A DNA stretch of 64,000 nucleotides. Origin: Lewinellaceae bacterium. Its GTDB lineage: Bacteria > Bacteroidota > Bacteroidia > Chitinophagales > Saprospiraceae. The stretch lies in contig JACJYB010000015.1 of assembly GCA_020636355.1 (NCBI GenBank), positions 1 through 64,000 of the forward strand. Direction: 5' to 3'. Numbering within the stretch: position 1 is the first letter of the stretch; every line of letters starts with the position of its first letter. The position numbers and the translations under genes were made by a program. Below, piece by piece: positions 43,258-53,396 of this stretch. The notes under the pieces are model-generated. The model was not told the origin of the DNA. It made no database searches and saw only the letters and a program-made list of their open reading frames with translations.

Positions 43258-45905
43258 TCAATCCTGTTTCAGCGATTCAACCGGATTTGCGCGACTGGCA
43301 AGGAGGGATTGAATGCCGATACTGGCTGTTGTGAACATCAACACGGCAATAGCTACCAAGAAAAAGGTCAGTGGATTTATGGAGATGTGATAACTGAAAG
43401 AGTTCAACCATTGATCCAGGATGATCCAGGCTAAGGGCCAGGCAACCAAACTACCGGTGGCAACCAAAAGGATAAATTTGCGGGAAAGCAGCACCATCAC
43501 TGCGGATGACGAAGATCCCAGCACCTTACGGATTCCAATCTCGCGGGTTTTCTTTTTGACCGATAACCGCATCAGGCTTAACAATCCCAGCCAGGCAATG
43601 CCGATAGCAAAGAGCGAAGCCCAATTCAGAGCCTTTCCCCACCGTAACTCTTCGGCATATTTATCGGCCAGGACCTCATCCACAAACTGATAGGTGAAAG
43701 GTTGGTCCGGTAGGATGGACTTCCAGGTATTTTCCAGGTAACCCAGGACCGGGTTTAGGTCTCCGGGGCCGATGCGTACCAGGATCTGATACAGATTGGA
43801 TGGCCATACATAAGTCGACAAACCGGTAATTCCAGAGGCCAGCGGCTCCAGATCCATTGATAAGATCAAGGGTGGAATCTGCTGGTGCAAGGAATTGAAA
43901 TGGAAATCCCGGACGACACCTACAATCTGTTGATTGCCGGTAAAATTTTTACCCGGTATCGTATGGGTAAGCGGTTGATCCCATTGAAAATGTTTGACCA
44001 GCGTTTCATTCACCAGAATGGCAGAGACGTTGTTCTGGCTTCCGGCCTTAAAGTTCTGTCCATCCAACAACTCAATGTCCATGGTTTTGAGATAATTCGG
44101 ATCAATCTGATTGTAGGCAATCTTTTCACTGCTGCCATCAGCTTGTTCGAATGCCAGTTCGGTCCATGGATCCCGTGAGTTATTCATACTGGCGCTTACC
44201 GACAATATTTGATTATTCGTTTGAACCAGAGCAGCAAACCGATCCACCAGCATGCGGTTACTGGTGGTTGAAGCGGACAAAGGGAGTGCAATCTCCAGGA
44301 GACGTTCCTGATTAAATCCGAGGTCTTTGTGTTGAATGTATTGCATTTGCCGGCGGATGGTAATCGCACCTAAGACCAATAGCATGGAAAGGGCAAATTG
44401 CATAACGATCAACCCATCGTTTAGTACATTGCGATTGCGGCCGAATTTATTTCGACCGGAGAGGGCATCCTGTACTCGTGAACGCAGGATGATCCTGGAC
44501 GCCAGAAGGGACGTAACCCATGCAACGAGGAGGGCAATTCCAAAAACCAATAAGGTAATTTCGATGCCCGGATCAAAGGACAAGGAGTCCCCGGTCAGCC
44601 TGCCAAAAAGAGGTGTGAATTGCCAGGCAATGCCTGTTGCAATTATCGCCGAAAAGAAACTGACCAACGTTGATTCGACCATCAACTGCCACCAGAGCTG
44701 TAAGCTTTTTGCTCCCAGTGTTTTGCGCACGCCAATTTCCCGAAACCGGCCCAAGGCCTGACTGGTTGATAATATGATAAAATTGATGCAGGCAATAACG
44801 ATAACCAAAACCGAAAGCATCATGAGAAAATAGAGTTTCTGCGGGCTGGTATATTGGGCATTTCCGGTAATGTCATCGGTCAGGTGGATGGATGGAAGCG
44901 GTTGCAAACCATAATATACTTGCTGATTGGCAGCAGCATCTCCCTGATCCAGAGCGGATTGCATGGGAGTTATGATGTCCTGCAACTTTTTTCCGGAATC
45001 CAGGAGGATGTAATTTTCGACCAGCCCGTAAGCATAGGACTCGAATAAATCGGTCGATATAACCCACTTGTATTGTTCAAGCGGTAACAAAAAGTCAAAC
45101 GGCAAACTGGACCTTGCTTTTAGAGGATCTATGACCCCTTGAACCTTCATTAGGAAAGCCGTATCTCCCAGGGCCAGACGCATTTCCTGCCCCACCGGGT
45201 CATTATTTCCAAAATATTTATTGGCTATATCCCGGGAAATAACCAGGTCAAGCGGGTCGTCGAGTATATGAATCCGGTCTCCCTGAAGCATGGGAAAATC
45301 AAACATCAGGAGAAACCCGGGATCGACAAAGTGAAGTGTTTCAGTAAATGGGTCCTGGTTTTTAAAGACGGTTGCGGGACTGCTGCCTATCCGGGTAAAG
45401 GCTTTAATACCGGGCAAATTACTGGCCAGGTCTTTCGCCAATGGTACCGGGGTTACGGCGCTCCTTCGGGTTGAAATCCCCGTTTCGGCATTCCGGAAGT
45501 CCTGATAAATACGATAGATATTATCCTTACCGCTGTGAAATTGATCAAAAGAACGCTCCTTTTGAATGAAAAGTAACGCCATGAAAACAAAAGCCAGCGT
45601 TACTGATAACCCGCTCAGGGTAATGATGGTAAAAAATGGATTGCGTCTCATTTGACGACTTGTGGTTTGTACGTGGCGATAAAGCAGCGCCGTCGTACCA
45701 GGTATCAGTCGGAATTTATTGCGTAAAAAATTGAAGGGTGAAAAAGCCTTAACACATTCCATCTAAAATTTCGACGGGCCGTACGCAACCCCTTGAGGTT
45801 CCTATCTTCTTCAAATTTCTCCTCCAGGTCACCAAGAATTCCTTCATACAAATCATCCGGACAAAACCATTCCAGAAAACGCAACGGCAGTTTGGGTGGA
45901 TTCAT
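43258..45905 (-). CDS. FtsX/MacB-type ABC transporter permease with prefix domain (module 2), one apparent frameshift
   Basis: The gene starts at ATG 45905, where ATGA overlaps the repaired stop of PadR module 2. The first frame gives the prefix domain PLRFLEWFCPDDLYEGILGDLEEKFEED, then NVLRLFHPSIF. At the A run 45725-45730 one base is missing, after which the main frame runs on as LRNKFRLIPGTTALLYRHV to the end. The rest (over 800 residues) has four FtsX-type helix groups: QMRRNPFFTIITLSG, LSTSQALGRFREIGVRKTLGAKSLQLWWQLMVES, and KKKTREIGIRKVLGSSSSAVMVLLSRKF near the end. No ATPase is nearby. An apparent start at 45762 inside the frame is an artefact of the frameshift. Sequencing error or recent mutation both fit. 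Confidence 0.88.
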
Positions 45906-46233
45906 TGAATGCCAAATTTGAGCTCAGGCAAAGGTTCCAAAGTTTAATACGTTGTTCCTGGAGTTCAGACAGTTTGTGCCTTCCGGCATGGGTTATCCGG
46001 AAAAACCTTTTTCGTCGGCCTCCCCGGTTCGCCGTTGCTCCGCCCATTGCGGAAGTGACCAGGCCTTTATCCTGCAGACGGTACAGGGTGATGTGCACAG
46101 CACTCAGGTTAACCGAGCGGCCCAATTGATCCTGGACTGCTTTTACGATGGCATTGCCATAGGCCTCCTGGTCCAGGATGGCCACCATCGTCAGCATCAA
46201 TTCTTCAAACTCGCCCAGATGATCGTTCAACAT
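45853..46233 (-). CDS. PadR family transcriptional repressor (module 2), one apparent frameshift near the 3' end
   Basis: The protein begins MLNDHLGEFEELMLTMVAILDQEAYGNAIVKAVQDQLGR and continues LSAVHITLYRLQDKGLVTSAMGGATANRGGRRKRFFRITHAGRHKLSELQEQRIKLWNL, a standard PadR winged helix. As it stands the frame runs on to 45853, overlapping the permease gene by 53 bases. Adding one base at 45927-45928 (GG, i.e. CC on the coding strand) gives the usual end PELKFGIQ and a stop at 45902 that overlaps the permease ATG (ATGA). The frameshift is therefore probably a lost base. Two TTTGT-N3-ACAAA sites lie upstream. Confidence 0.88.
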   Translation of the reverse strand: MLNDHLGEFEELMLTMVAILDQEAYGNAIVKAVQDQLGRSVNLSAVHITLYRLQDKGLVTSAMGGATANRGGRRKRFFRITHAGRHKLSELQEQRIKLWNLCLSSNLAFNESTQTAVAFSGMVLSG

Positions 46234-46243
46234 TTGTATTTAA

Positions 46244-46284
46244 TTTGTAAAACAAATGTATTTATATATATTTTGTAAAACAAA
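46244..46284 (-). promoter_or_regulatory. PadR module 2 promoter overlapped by two identical operators
   Basis: TTTGTAAAACAAA occurs at 46244-46256 and 46272-46284, with centres 28 bases apart; each is a TTTGT-N3-ACAAA palindrome. On the minus strand the -33 box TTTG (46281-46284) and the -7 box TACATTTG (46253-46260), which matches TAnnTTTG, are 20 bases apart. The upstream operator therefore covers the -33 box and the downstream one overlaps the -7 box. The ATG is at 46233, leaving a very short leader. Confidence 0.7.
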
Positions 46285-46315
46285 TAATCAGCTCAGGTAT
46301 TTCCTGCCGAAGAAC

Positions 46316-46350
46316 AAAAAAGCCCCGGTCGTAGCTGACCGGGGCTTTTT
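46316..46350 (-). terminator. Strong hairpin terminator after the tricorn-type protease gene
   Basis: AGCCCCGGTC and GACCGGGGCT form a 10-base GC-rich stem with a 6-base loop. It is flanked by A5 on one side and T5 on the other, so it can work in both directions; on the minus strand it lies about 35 bases after the stop at 46386. Confidence 0.9.
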
Positions 46351-46385
46351 AGATGCTATGCTTCTTAGCTGGAATTTACGAACGA

Positions 46386-49300
46386 TCAGGGTTTGATTAC
46401 CCGCGCTCTGTTTTCCTTTTGGGGAGGGGCCGGATGAATGGGTCCTTTGTCCTTGACCAATTTGAGTGCCTCGGCGATAGCCCGTTCCAATTGGGTATCC
46501 ACGCCTTTAGCTAGCTGGGTAGGATCCTCCAGCACCTGGATATCAGGATCGACGCCATGGCCTTCCTTAAACCAGGTGCCATCCGGGTTGTACATGCGGA
46601 AGGTCGGAACCGTAACACCCCCACCATCAATCAAGGTGGGTGCGCCGGAGATGCCGATCAATCCGCCCCAGGTTCTCCCTCCAATGAGTGGTCCCAACCC
46701 GGCTTTGCGGAAATAATCCGGAAAAGCATCGCCTCCGGATCCTGACCATCCGTTGATTAACATGACCATCGAACCAAAATTGCCCACCGGAGGCCATTGC
46801 CAGTCTTTGCCATCCCGTACATTCCAATAGGCCAACGGCTTACGATTCAACAATTCGATAAAGCGGTCCGGAATCTGACCTCCATTGTTAAAACGTTCGT
46901 CAACCACCAGTCCTTGTTTATTCCACTGCCCATAAAACTGACGAACCAATTCATTCTGCCCGTCGATTCCGGTGCTGGGCACGTAGATGTATCCAAGCTT
47001 ACCTCCGGATTCTTCATCCACGCGTTTGCGATTGGATTCGATCCAGGCCAGATTGCGCAGGCGGGTTTCATCACTCATGGTTTTCACCACCACCGAACGA
47101 ACATTCTCCCAGTCGGGCGTGCTGCTGACCGTTAACTCTACGGTTTCATTGGACAAACCCTCAAAAGCCGCCCAGGGATCGGTATAGTCGGCCAGCGCCA
47201 TGCCATTGACCGCAAGAATGTACTCACCTTCTTTCACATTGACCCCCGGCTCATCCAGTGGTGACCGGACTTCACTATCCCAGTCAGCGCCCCGGATGAT
47301 GGTTTTGATTTTAAACTGGCCATGATCTTTTGCCCAATCAACGCCCAGGTATCCGACCGCTTTGTGTTCGGGCGTTTCCTGGTCACCTCCGCCATTATAA
47401 GTATGGGAGGCATTCAGTTCCGCGATCAATTCGCCCAGAATAAAGTTGACATCGTTACGGGTTACGGCATATTGGATCATGTCACCATATTGCTTGCGCA
47501 TGGCCGCCCAATCAACTCCATGCATGTTTTTATCGTAAAAGAAGTCCCGCTCAAAACGCCAGGTATCGTTGAAGATCTGTTGCCACTCTGCTTTGGGATC
47601 GATGGTCATCTCCATCTTGTTCAGAGCAAGCTGCTTGTCCATTTTCTGATCGGAACCTACCCCGACAACACCCAGATTTCTCCCTTGTCTGACCAATAGT
47701 TTCTTCCCATCGGCACTGAGCTCATAGCCGTTTACGTTCTTCATGATGGTTTTGGACTCCTTCTCTTTCAGGTCAAAGAACATGAGCTCACTGTCTTCGC
47801 CGTCTGAGCCTGAATTCGGATAGCGCATGTAGATGATTTTGCCGTCGGCGGCAGCCAAATTGCCCATATTCCCGGCTTCCGGCGGCAGGATAATAATACG
47901 CCTTTCGAAGCCTTCAAATTCAATGGTTACGGTCTCATCTTTTGCTTCTTTATCTGCTTTGTCAGCTTCTTTTTCGTCCTTTTTATCCTTGGTTACTGCA
48001 ACCGTATCATTGGCAGCCGCCAAAGGTGATTTCACCTCCGGACGCAACGTGACTACTGCCAGCTCCGTAGCGTTGGGGTAGATCCATGTATTGTCAAAAT
48101 CGCTATATACCGGATTAAAGGACCGGTTGGTGATCAAATACAGATACTTCCCTTCCCGGTCAAAGGTTGGATTCAAGTCCGAATAAAAACCTGAAGTTGC
48201 CTGGGTCAGTTTTTTATCCTTGGTATCATAGATCATGACGGCACCATTGCCATTATCCATGGTTTTGCTGTATGCCATCCAGCGTCCGTCGGACGACCAG
48301 CTGCACCGCCAACCGCGCAGTCCTCCCTCGAAGAGCGAAGGATCCTGATCAATAGCATTGTTGGTTTTAGTGGTCAGATCAAAAACATTGATGTGCATGG
48401 TCTGGTCGACAAAGGCAATTTTTTTGCTGTCAGCGGACCAGTAAAGATCGTATCGGAATCCCGGCCCCAGATGCGTTACCTGTTCTTCTATATTCCCACT
48501 GGTCAGGTCACGCAACGTCAGTTCGTATTCGCCGCTCTTATCGCTCCAGTATGCAATGTACTTCCCGTCCGGGGACCAGGCAGGATTGCGCTCTGCAAAG
48601 CCCGGTGTTCGGGTAAGATCCTGGGTAAAACCTTCCTCTGCCGGCAGGGAGAAAACGTCTCCCCTGGCTTCTACCAGAACCCGGTTTCCATCCGGAGCAA
48701 TTGTGGCATTTTGGAGGTACTTTTCAACGCTTTCCTTATGAGTCTTCAGCGTCATTTGATCCGATACGATGTCAATGGCTATTTCACGCACTTGCTCGGT
48801 AGCCAAATCGAGCAATTGAATCTTGCCGCCTGCTTCAAAGACGATGTCAGAGGGACCGTCAGATGGAAAATGAACATCAAAATCGGTAAAATGAGTTACC
48901 TGCTTACTTGCTTTGGTGCGGGTGTCGTAAACCCAAATGTTGTAACGCTGAGCGCTGCCCTGGTCGGAAAGAAAATAGATCTTATCCCCCACCCACATAG
49001 GAAGTTCATCGCTCGCGATGTTATTGGTTATGTTTTCGGAGGAAAGGGTCTTCAGATCAAATAGCCAGATATCCGGAGCCCAACCACCGGTGTACCGTTT
49101 CCAATTGCGAAATACGCGGCTGCGATCGGTGAAAGCTATTTTACTTCCATCCGGAGATAGGCTGCCGAATTCACCCATCGAAACAGGTAATTTTTCCGGT
49201 AATCCTCCGGCAGCACTCACTTGGTAGAACTGCGAAAATCGTTGCTTGCCACTTTCCATGCTGGAGGCGTACAACAAGCTTTTGCCATCCGGATACCAAT

Positions 49301-49634
49301 CCAGCATGCGGTCGGACATGCCATGGTGGGTTACCCGCACGGGTACCCCCCCAGTACTGGGCAAAACGTAAATGTCCGTATTGCCATCGTAATTTCCGGA
49401 AAATGCAATTTGACTGCCATCGGGAGAAAACCGGGGAAAGGACTCCTCTCCTTTGGGCGAGCTCAATTTGGTAGCCATGCCTCCCGCCTTCGGTACGATC
49501 CAGATATCTCCGCCATAGGCGAATACAATTTGCGTTTCCGAAACATCGGGTTGGTGAAATAGCCGGGCATTGATTTGCGCCGACAAAGACATGGTGGTGA
49601 GTAATACCATTGTCAAAGATTGAATTAGCCTCAT
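46386..49634 (-). CDS. Secreted tricorn-type S41 protease with beta-propeller and PDZ domain
   Basis: The 1082-residue protein has a signal peptide (cleavage near MSLSAQ). A propeller of PD40/TolB-like repeats follows (FPRFSPDGSQIAFSGNYDGNTDIYV, RNPAWSPDGKYIAYWSDKSGEYELTL). Next come an acidic/Lys-rich spacer (about residues 545-570), a second beta domain, the tricorn core helix RFERDFFYDKNMHGVDWAAMRKQY, the motif ELNASHTY (Ser-His of the catalytic tetrad), a PDZ domain (GYLGVDWAKDHGQFKI), and the S41 domain with VMLINGWSGSGGDAFPDYF (nucleophile Ser) and GHGVDPDIQVLEDP. It should degrade peptides in the periplasm. It is divergent from the BNR-repeat gene and is followed by a strong terminator. 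Confidence 0.94.
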   Translation of the reverse strand: MRLIQSLTMVLLTTMSLSAQINARLFHQPDVSETQIVFAYGGDIWIVPKAGGMATKLSSPKGEESFPRFSPDGSQIAFSGNYDGNTDIYVLPSTGGVPVRVTHHGMSDRMLDWYPDGKSLLYASSMESGKQRFSQFYQVSAAGGLPEKLPVSMGEFGSLSPDGSKIAFTDRSRVFRNWKRYTGGWAPDIWLFDLKTLSSENITNNIASDELPMWVGDKIYFLSDQGSAQRYNIWVYDTRTKASKQVTHFTDFDVHFPSDGPSDIVFEAGGKIQLLDLATEQVREIAIDIVSDQMTLKTHKESVEKYLQNATIAPDGNRVLVEARGDVFSLPAEEGFTQDLTRTPGFAERNPAWSPDGKYIAYWSDKSGEYELTLRDLTSGNIEEQVTHLGPGFRYDLYWSADSKKIAFVDQTMHINVFDLTTKTNNAIDQDPSLFEGGLRGWRCSWSSDGRWMAYSKTMDNGNGAVMIYDTKDKKLTQATSGFYSDLNPTFDREGKYLYLITNRSFNPVYSDFDNTWIYPNATELAVVTLRPEVKSPLAAANDTVAVTKDKKDEKEADKADKEAKDETVTIEFEGFERRIIILPPEAGNMGNLAAADGKIIYMRYPNSGSDGEDSELMFFDLKEKESKTIMKNVNGYELSADGKKLLVRQGRNLGVVGVGSDQKMDKQLALNKMEMTIDPKAEWQQIFNDTWRFERDFFYDKNMHGVDWAAMRKQYGDMIQYAVTRNDVNFILGELIAELNASHTYNGGGDQETPEHKAVGYLGVDWAKDHGQFKIKTIIRGADWDSEVRSPLDEPGVNVKEGEYILAVNGMALADYTDPWAAFEGLSNETVELTVSSTPDWENVRSVVVKTMSDETRLRNLAWIESNRKRVDEESGGKLGYIYVPSTGIDGQNELVRQFYGQWNKQGLVVDERFNNGGQIPDRFIELLNRKPLAYWNVRDGKDWQWPPVGNFGSMVMLINGWSGSGGDAFPDYFRKAGLGPLIGGRTWGGLIGISGAPTLIDGGGVTVPTFRMYNPDGTWFKEGHGVDPDIQVLEDPTQLAKGVDTQLERAIAEALKLVKDKGPIHPAPPQKENRARVIKP

Positions 49635-49990
49635 TGATAATTTGGTTTAATGAAGGCTTTCCTGTTGCATCGAAATCATTCGTCAGAGTCAGTATGAATG
49701 GAACCAAGCCTGAGTAACGCCGGTGCCCTTGAAAAAAAACGATGAAAATTCGCTGTTTACAACGGGATTGCCGGAATAATAGAACCTTGAAAATTACAAA
49801 CATTTAAGCACAGGATGCAACTTATACCCGGCGGAAAGACGAATGTGGAAATAACCGGGATCAAATGATGAGGACCACTGACTAAAAGAAACCCGGGCCG
49901 TACTGCGCATGCTGATGACGGGATTAGACGACCGGTAAGGTTTAATTTTTTCCTATCTTCCTTGCCTTTGAAAAACTTTAAGGATTAGCC
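49635..49990. other. 356-base intergenic region between two divergent genes
   Basis: This region must hold the promoters of the tricorn-type protease (minus) and the BNR-repeat protein (plus). On the minus strand TTG at 49818-49820 and TAATTTTC at 49789-49796, 21 bases apart, are a weak promoter candidate for the protease. No clear pair was found for the plus gene, and I see no repeat, RNA gene or small coding frame. Confidence 0.5.
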
Positions 49991-52900
49991 ATGAAAAAAC
50001 ATCTTCTGCTACCTGCCTTCCTGGTCCTGCTGGGTGCAATAACCACTAGTGGACAGACGAAGAAAAATATGCAACCGGCAGTCAGCGCGACCGCTTACTC
50101 CGATTCCCTTTTCAATGGAATGGAATGGAGGCTGGTAGGGCCTTACCGTGGTGGAAGAGCTGGAACGGTGACCGGCGTACCCGGCCATCCGAATCTATTT
50201 TACATGGGTACTGCCGGAGGTGGTGTATGGAGAACACAGGATGCCGGAACAACCTGGGAATGCATCTCTGATGGATATTTTGGAGGTTCGATAGGCGCAG
50301 TAGCGGTAGCTGCGAGTGATCCCAATGTCATTTACGTCGGCGAAGGAGAGCAGACCATACGGGGAAATGTATCCTCGGGCCATGGTCTGTGGAGGAGTAC
50401 CGATGCAGGACGCCACTGGAAATTTATAGGCCTGGAAGGCTCCGAACACATCGGACGCATACGGGTGCATCCTGCCAACCCGGACATTGTGTATGTAGCT
50501 GCCATGGGCAATCTCTGGAAGCCTAACGAGGTTCGTGGCGTATACCGTTCTAAAGACGGCGGGTCTACCTGGGAAAGAATCCTCTACGAAAGTGATAAAG
50601 CCGGCGCGGTAGACCTGATCCTGGATCCGAACAACCCACGTATCATCTATGCGTCGACCTGGGAAGTCAAGCGGAATGGCTACCGGCTCGACAGCGGTGG
50701 CCCGGGCAGCCACCTGTGGAAAAGCCTGGATGGCGGCGACACCTGGGAAAAACTGACCAATAATCCGGGTTTGCCCAAAGGTGTTCTGGGTATCATCTGC
50801 ATGACGGTATCTCCTGTAAATTCGGACCGTATCTGGGCCAGTGTGGAAGCCGAAGACGGTGGTATCTTCCGCTCCGATGATGCCGGTGAAACCTGGCAGC
50901 AAACCAGCAGCGATACGGAACTGAGGCAGCGCGCATGGTATTACTCACACATCTATGCCGACAGCAAAAATGAGGATATGGTCTACGGCCTTAATGTCTC
51001 GTTCTGGCGTTCCAAAGACGGCGGCGTACATTTCTCCCGGATCGGCACACCGCATGGTGACCATCACGACCTCTGGATCGACCCGGACAATCCCCTGAGC
51101 ATGGCCATCGCTGATGACGGTGGTGTACAGATCTCCAAAGATGGTGGAGCCAACTGGACGACTTACCACAATCAACCAACCGCCCAGTTTTATCGGGTGA
51201 CCACGGATAATCATTTCCCCTATCGCATCCTGGGCGCTCAGCAGGATAATTCAACGGTAAGAATATTGCACCGGACGTCTGGAGCAGCCATCACCGAGCG
51301 CGACTGGGAGCCCAGTGCTGGGGGTGAGAGCGCCCACCTGGCGCCGGATCCGACCAACCCGGACATCATTTATGCCGGAACCTATAAAGGATATATGAGC
51401 CGCATCGATCACAGCACCGGTCAGGAACGTTCTGTCAATGTATGGCCCGACAACCCTGCCGGATCGGGTGCTGAGATCATGAAATACCGGTTCAACTGGA
51501 ATTATCCGATCTTTTTCAGTCCCCACGACCCTAAGAAGCTGTATGCCGGATCGAATCACCTGCACGTCACCTACAATGAGGGCCAGTCCTGGGAAGTCAT
51601 CAGCCCGGATCTGAGCCGTAATGATCCGGAGACCATCCGTTCATCGGGAGGACTTATTACCCAGGATAATACCGGGGTAGAATTTTATGCCAATATCTTC
51701 GCAGTAGCCGAGTCACCCCAGGAAGAAGGGGTCATCTGGGCCGGCACCGACGATGGGCGGCTCCACATCACCCGGGATGGTGGCAAGAACTGGACGGAGG
51801 TCACTCCGCCCATGTCTCCGAAATGGAACATGATGAACTGCATCGATGTGAATCCGTTTCAACCCGGAGGAGCATACGTAGCAGCTACCTCCTATAAATT
51901 TGGCGATTATACGCCCTACCTCTACAAAACAACCGACTACGGAAAGACCTGGAAGCTCATTACCAAGGGAATCCCGGACAACTACTATGCCCGTGCTATC
52001 CGGGCCGACCAGGTCAGACCTGGATTGTTGTATGCCGGTACCGAATGGGGAATGTACGTCTCCTGGGACGATGGAGCTAACTGGCAACCTTTCCAATTGA
52101 ATCTTCCCATCGTGTCTATCCGTGACTTGTGCATCCGGGACAATGCCTTGATCGCTGCCACGCATGGACGAAGCTTCTGGATGATCGACGACCTAACCCC
52201 TGTCCAGGAGATATCGCCTGCCATCGCAGACAAAGGTTCTTACCTGTTTAAGAACAAGCCTTCCTACCGGATGGCACGTGATTATGGACGCAGGGATGAG
52301 CGGACCGAAGGAGAAAATCATCCCGATGGCGTTATCTTCCAGTATTTCTCCAAGATGGTCGATAAAGATCACCCGGTAAAACTTGAAATCATGGAACAGG
52401 ATGGTGATCTGATTCAATCATTTTCCACCGATGCCAAAGACCGCCGGCAAAAACTGCAGGCCGCAGACGGAGGCAACCGCTTTATCTGGGATATGCGCTA
52501 TCCGGGCTTCACGGAATTCCCGGGTATGGTGTTGTATTCGTCACCCAACCGAGGCCCCAAGGCGCCTCCGGGAATTTATCGTGCACGCCTTACCGCCGAT
52601 GGGGAAGTAACGGTCCAGGAGTTCGAGATCATCAAAGATCCGCGCGTATCGAATACTCCGGAAGATTATCAAGCTCAATTTGATCATCTTATCAAGGTTA
52701 GGGACCGTGTCAGTGAGGCCAACCAGGCGGTAATTGACATCCGGGCTTTACGCAAAGACTTGATATACTATCAGGACAAAATTAAGGATATCGCCGATCT
52801 GAAACCGGCTGCCGATGAAATCAAAGACCTGGATCAGCAGATGACGGTGATCGAGAACAACATCCATCAAACGAAGAATCACAGTGTGCAAGATGCGATC

Positions 52901-53137
52901 AACAATGGCATCCGCATCAACAACCGCCTGGCCTTTTTGCTGGCGGAAGGGCAGATGGGCGATTTCAGACCCACCGACCAAGCACAGGAGTTTTACCAGG
53001 AAGCCTCCCAGGAGTTGCAGCATGAACTGGACGATCTGGATCAGTTGATTGTGGATAAAGTCAATAAGATAAACGCCATGCTAACCGAGTATGGCATGAC
53101 ACCGCTGGTGGTGAAGGTGAGGAAGGGGAAACCCTGA
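49991..53137 (+). CDS. Secreted BNR-repeat / VPS10-like beta-propeller protein
   Basis: The 1048-residue protein has a signal peptide (MKKHLLLPAFLVLLGAITTSG). About 700 residues of sialidase/VPS10-type BNR repeats follow, with the Asp-box motif S.DGG.TW: GVWRTQDAGTTWECIS, GVYRSKDGGSTWERI, LWKSLDGGDTWEKL, IFRSDDAGETWQQT and DDGRLHITRDGGKNWTEV. Large Bacteroidota proteins of this kind (annotated as glycosyl hydrolase, WD40/YVTN/BNR) are common; enzymatic function is not proven. The C-terminal ~200 residues (FQYFSKMVDKDHPVKLEIMEQDGD, RFIWDMRYPGFTEFPGMVLYSS) are beta-rich, followed by a helical end. No T9SS tail is present. It is the only long plus-strand gene between 36.5 and 59.7 kb. Confidence 0.93.
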   Translation: MKKHLLLPAFLVLLGAITTSGQTKKNMQPAVSATAYSDSLFNGMEWRLVGPYRGGRAGTVTGVPGHPNLFYMGTAGGGVWRTQDAGTTWECISDGYFGGSIGAVAVAASDPNVIYVGEGEQTIRGNVSSGHGLWRSTDAGRHWKFIGLEGSEHIGRIRVHPANPDIVYVAAMGNLWKPNEVRGVYRSKDGGSTWERILYESDKAGAVDLILDPNNPRIIYASTWEVKRNGYRLDSGGPGSHLWKSLDGGDTWEKLTNNPGLPKGVLGIICMTVSPVNSDRIWASVEAEDGGIFRSDDAGETWQQTSSDTELRQRAWYYSHIYADSKNEDMVYGLNVSFWRSKDGGVHFSRIGTPHGDHHDLWIDPDNPLSMAIADDGGVQISKDGGANWTTYHNQPTAQFYRVTTDNHFPYRILGAQQDNSTVRILHRTSGAAITERDWEPSAGGESAHLAPDPTNPDIIYAGTYKGYMSRIDHSTGQERSVNVWPDNPAGSGAEIMKYRFNWNYPIFFSPHDPKKLYAGSNHLHVTYNEGQSWEVISPDLSRNDPETIRSSGGLITQDNTGVEFYANIFAVAESPQEEGVIWAGTDDGRLHITRDGGKNWTEVTPPMSPKWNMMNCIDVNPFQPGGAYVAATSYKFGDYTPYLYKTTDYGKTWKLITKGIPDNYYARAIRADQVRPGLLYAGTEWGMYVSWDDGANWQPFQLNLPIVSIRDLCIRDNALIAATHGRSFWMIDDLTPVQEISPAIADKGSYLFKNKPSYRMARDYGRRDERTEGENHPDGVIFQYFSKMVDKDHPVKLEIMEQDGDLIQSFSTDAKDRRQKLQAADGGNRFIWDMRYPGFTEFPGMVLYSSPNRGPKAPPGIYRARLTADGEVTVQEFEIIKDPRVSNTPEDYQAQFDHLIKVRDRVSEANQAVIDIRALRKDLIYYQDKIKDIADLKPAADEIKDLDQQMTVIENNIHQTKNHSVQDAINNGIRINNRLAFLLAEGQMGDFRPTDQAQEFYQEASQELQHELDDLDQLIVDKVNKINAMLTEYGMTPLVVKVRKGKP

Positions 53138-53140
53138 GAA

Positions 53141-53189
53141 ATGTTGAATGTTGAATGGTGAATGTTGAATGTTGAATGTTGAATAGTGA
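53141..53189 (+). repeat. Seven-copy heptamer tandem repeat (consensus ATGTTGA)
   Basis: Immediately after the BNR gene stop are seven tandem units of seven bases: ATGTTGA twice, ATGGTGA, ATGTTGA three times, ATAGTGA. Five of seven are exact. Two further weak inverted repeats lie 3' of it (GTGGATT-TC-AATCCAC around 53262-53279 and GTAGGT...ACCTAC around 53311-53336). It is non-coding and may be a slippage-prone array. Confidence 0.85.
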
Positions 53190-53396
53190 ATGGAGTCGAA
53201 TGCTCTTTTGCTTACGTCATAAAATGTACCGGAGATAAATCGGATTAACACAAAAATGTAGGGTGGATTTCAATCCACTCACATGGCGTTAAGAACAACA
53301 AGGAGTGCCGTAGGTATGACCCCTACTTTACCTACCGTGTAACATCCTGCCATTAAAACACTTGAGCCAATGGCCTTTCAGACTCTCAAAGGAGAA

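Noticed and set aside
43258..45762. Permease module 2 taken to start at 45762
   Set aside because: That start lies just after the frameshift; the prefix domain in the other frame from 45905 joins smoothly once one base is added.
53257..53290. Short GTGGATT/AATCCAC hairpin as a terminator for the BNR gene
   Set aside because: The stem has no following T run and lies about 120 bases after the stop.
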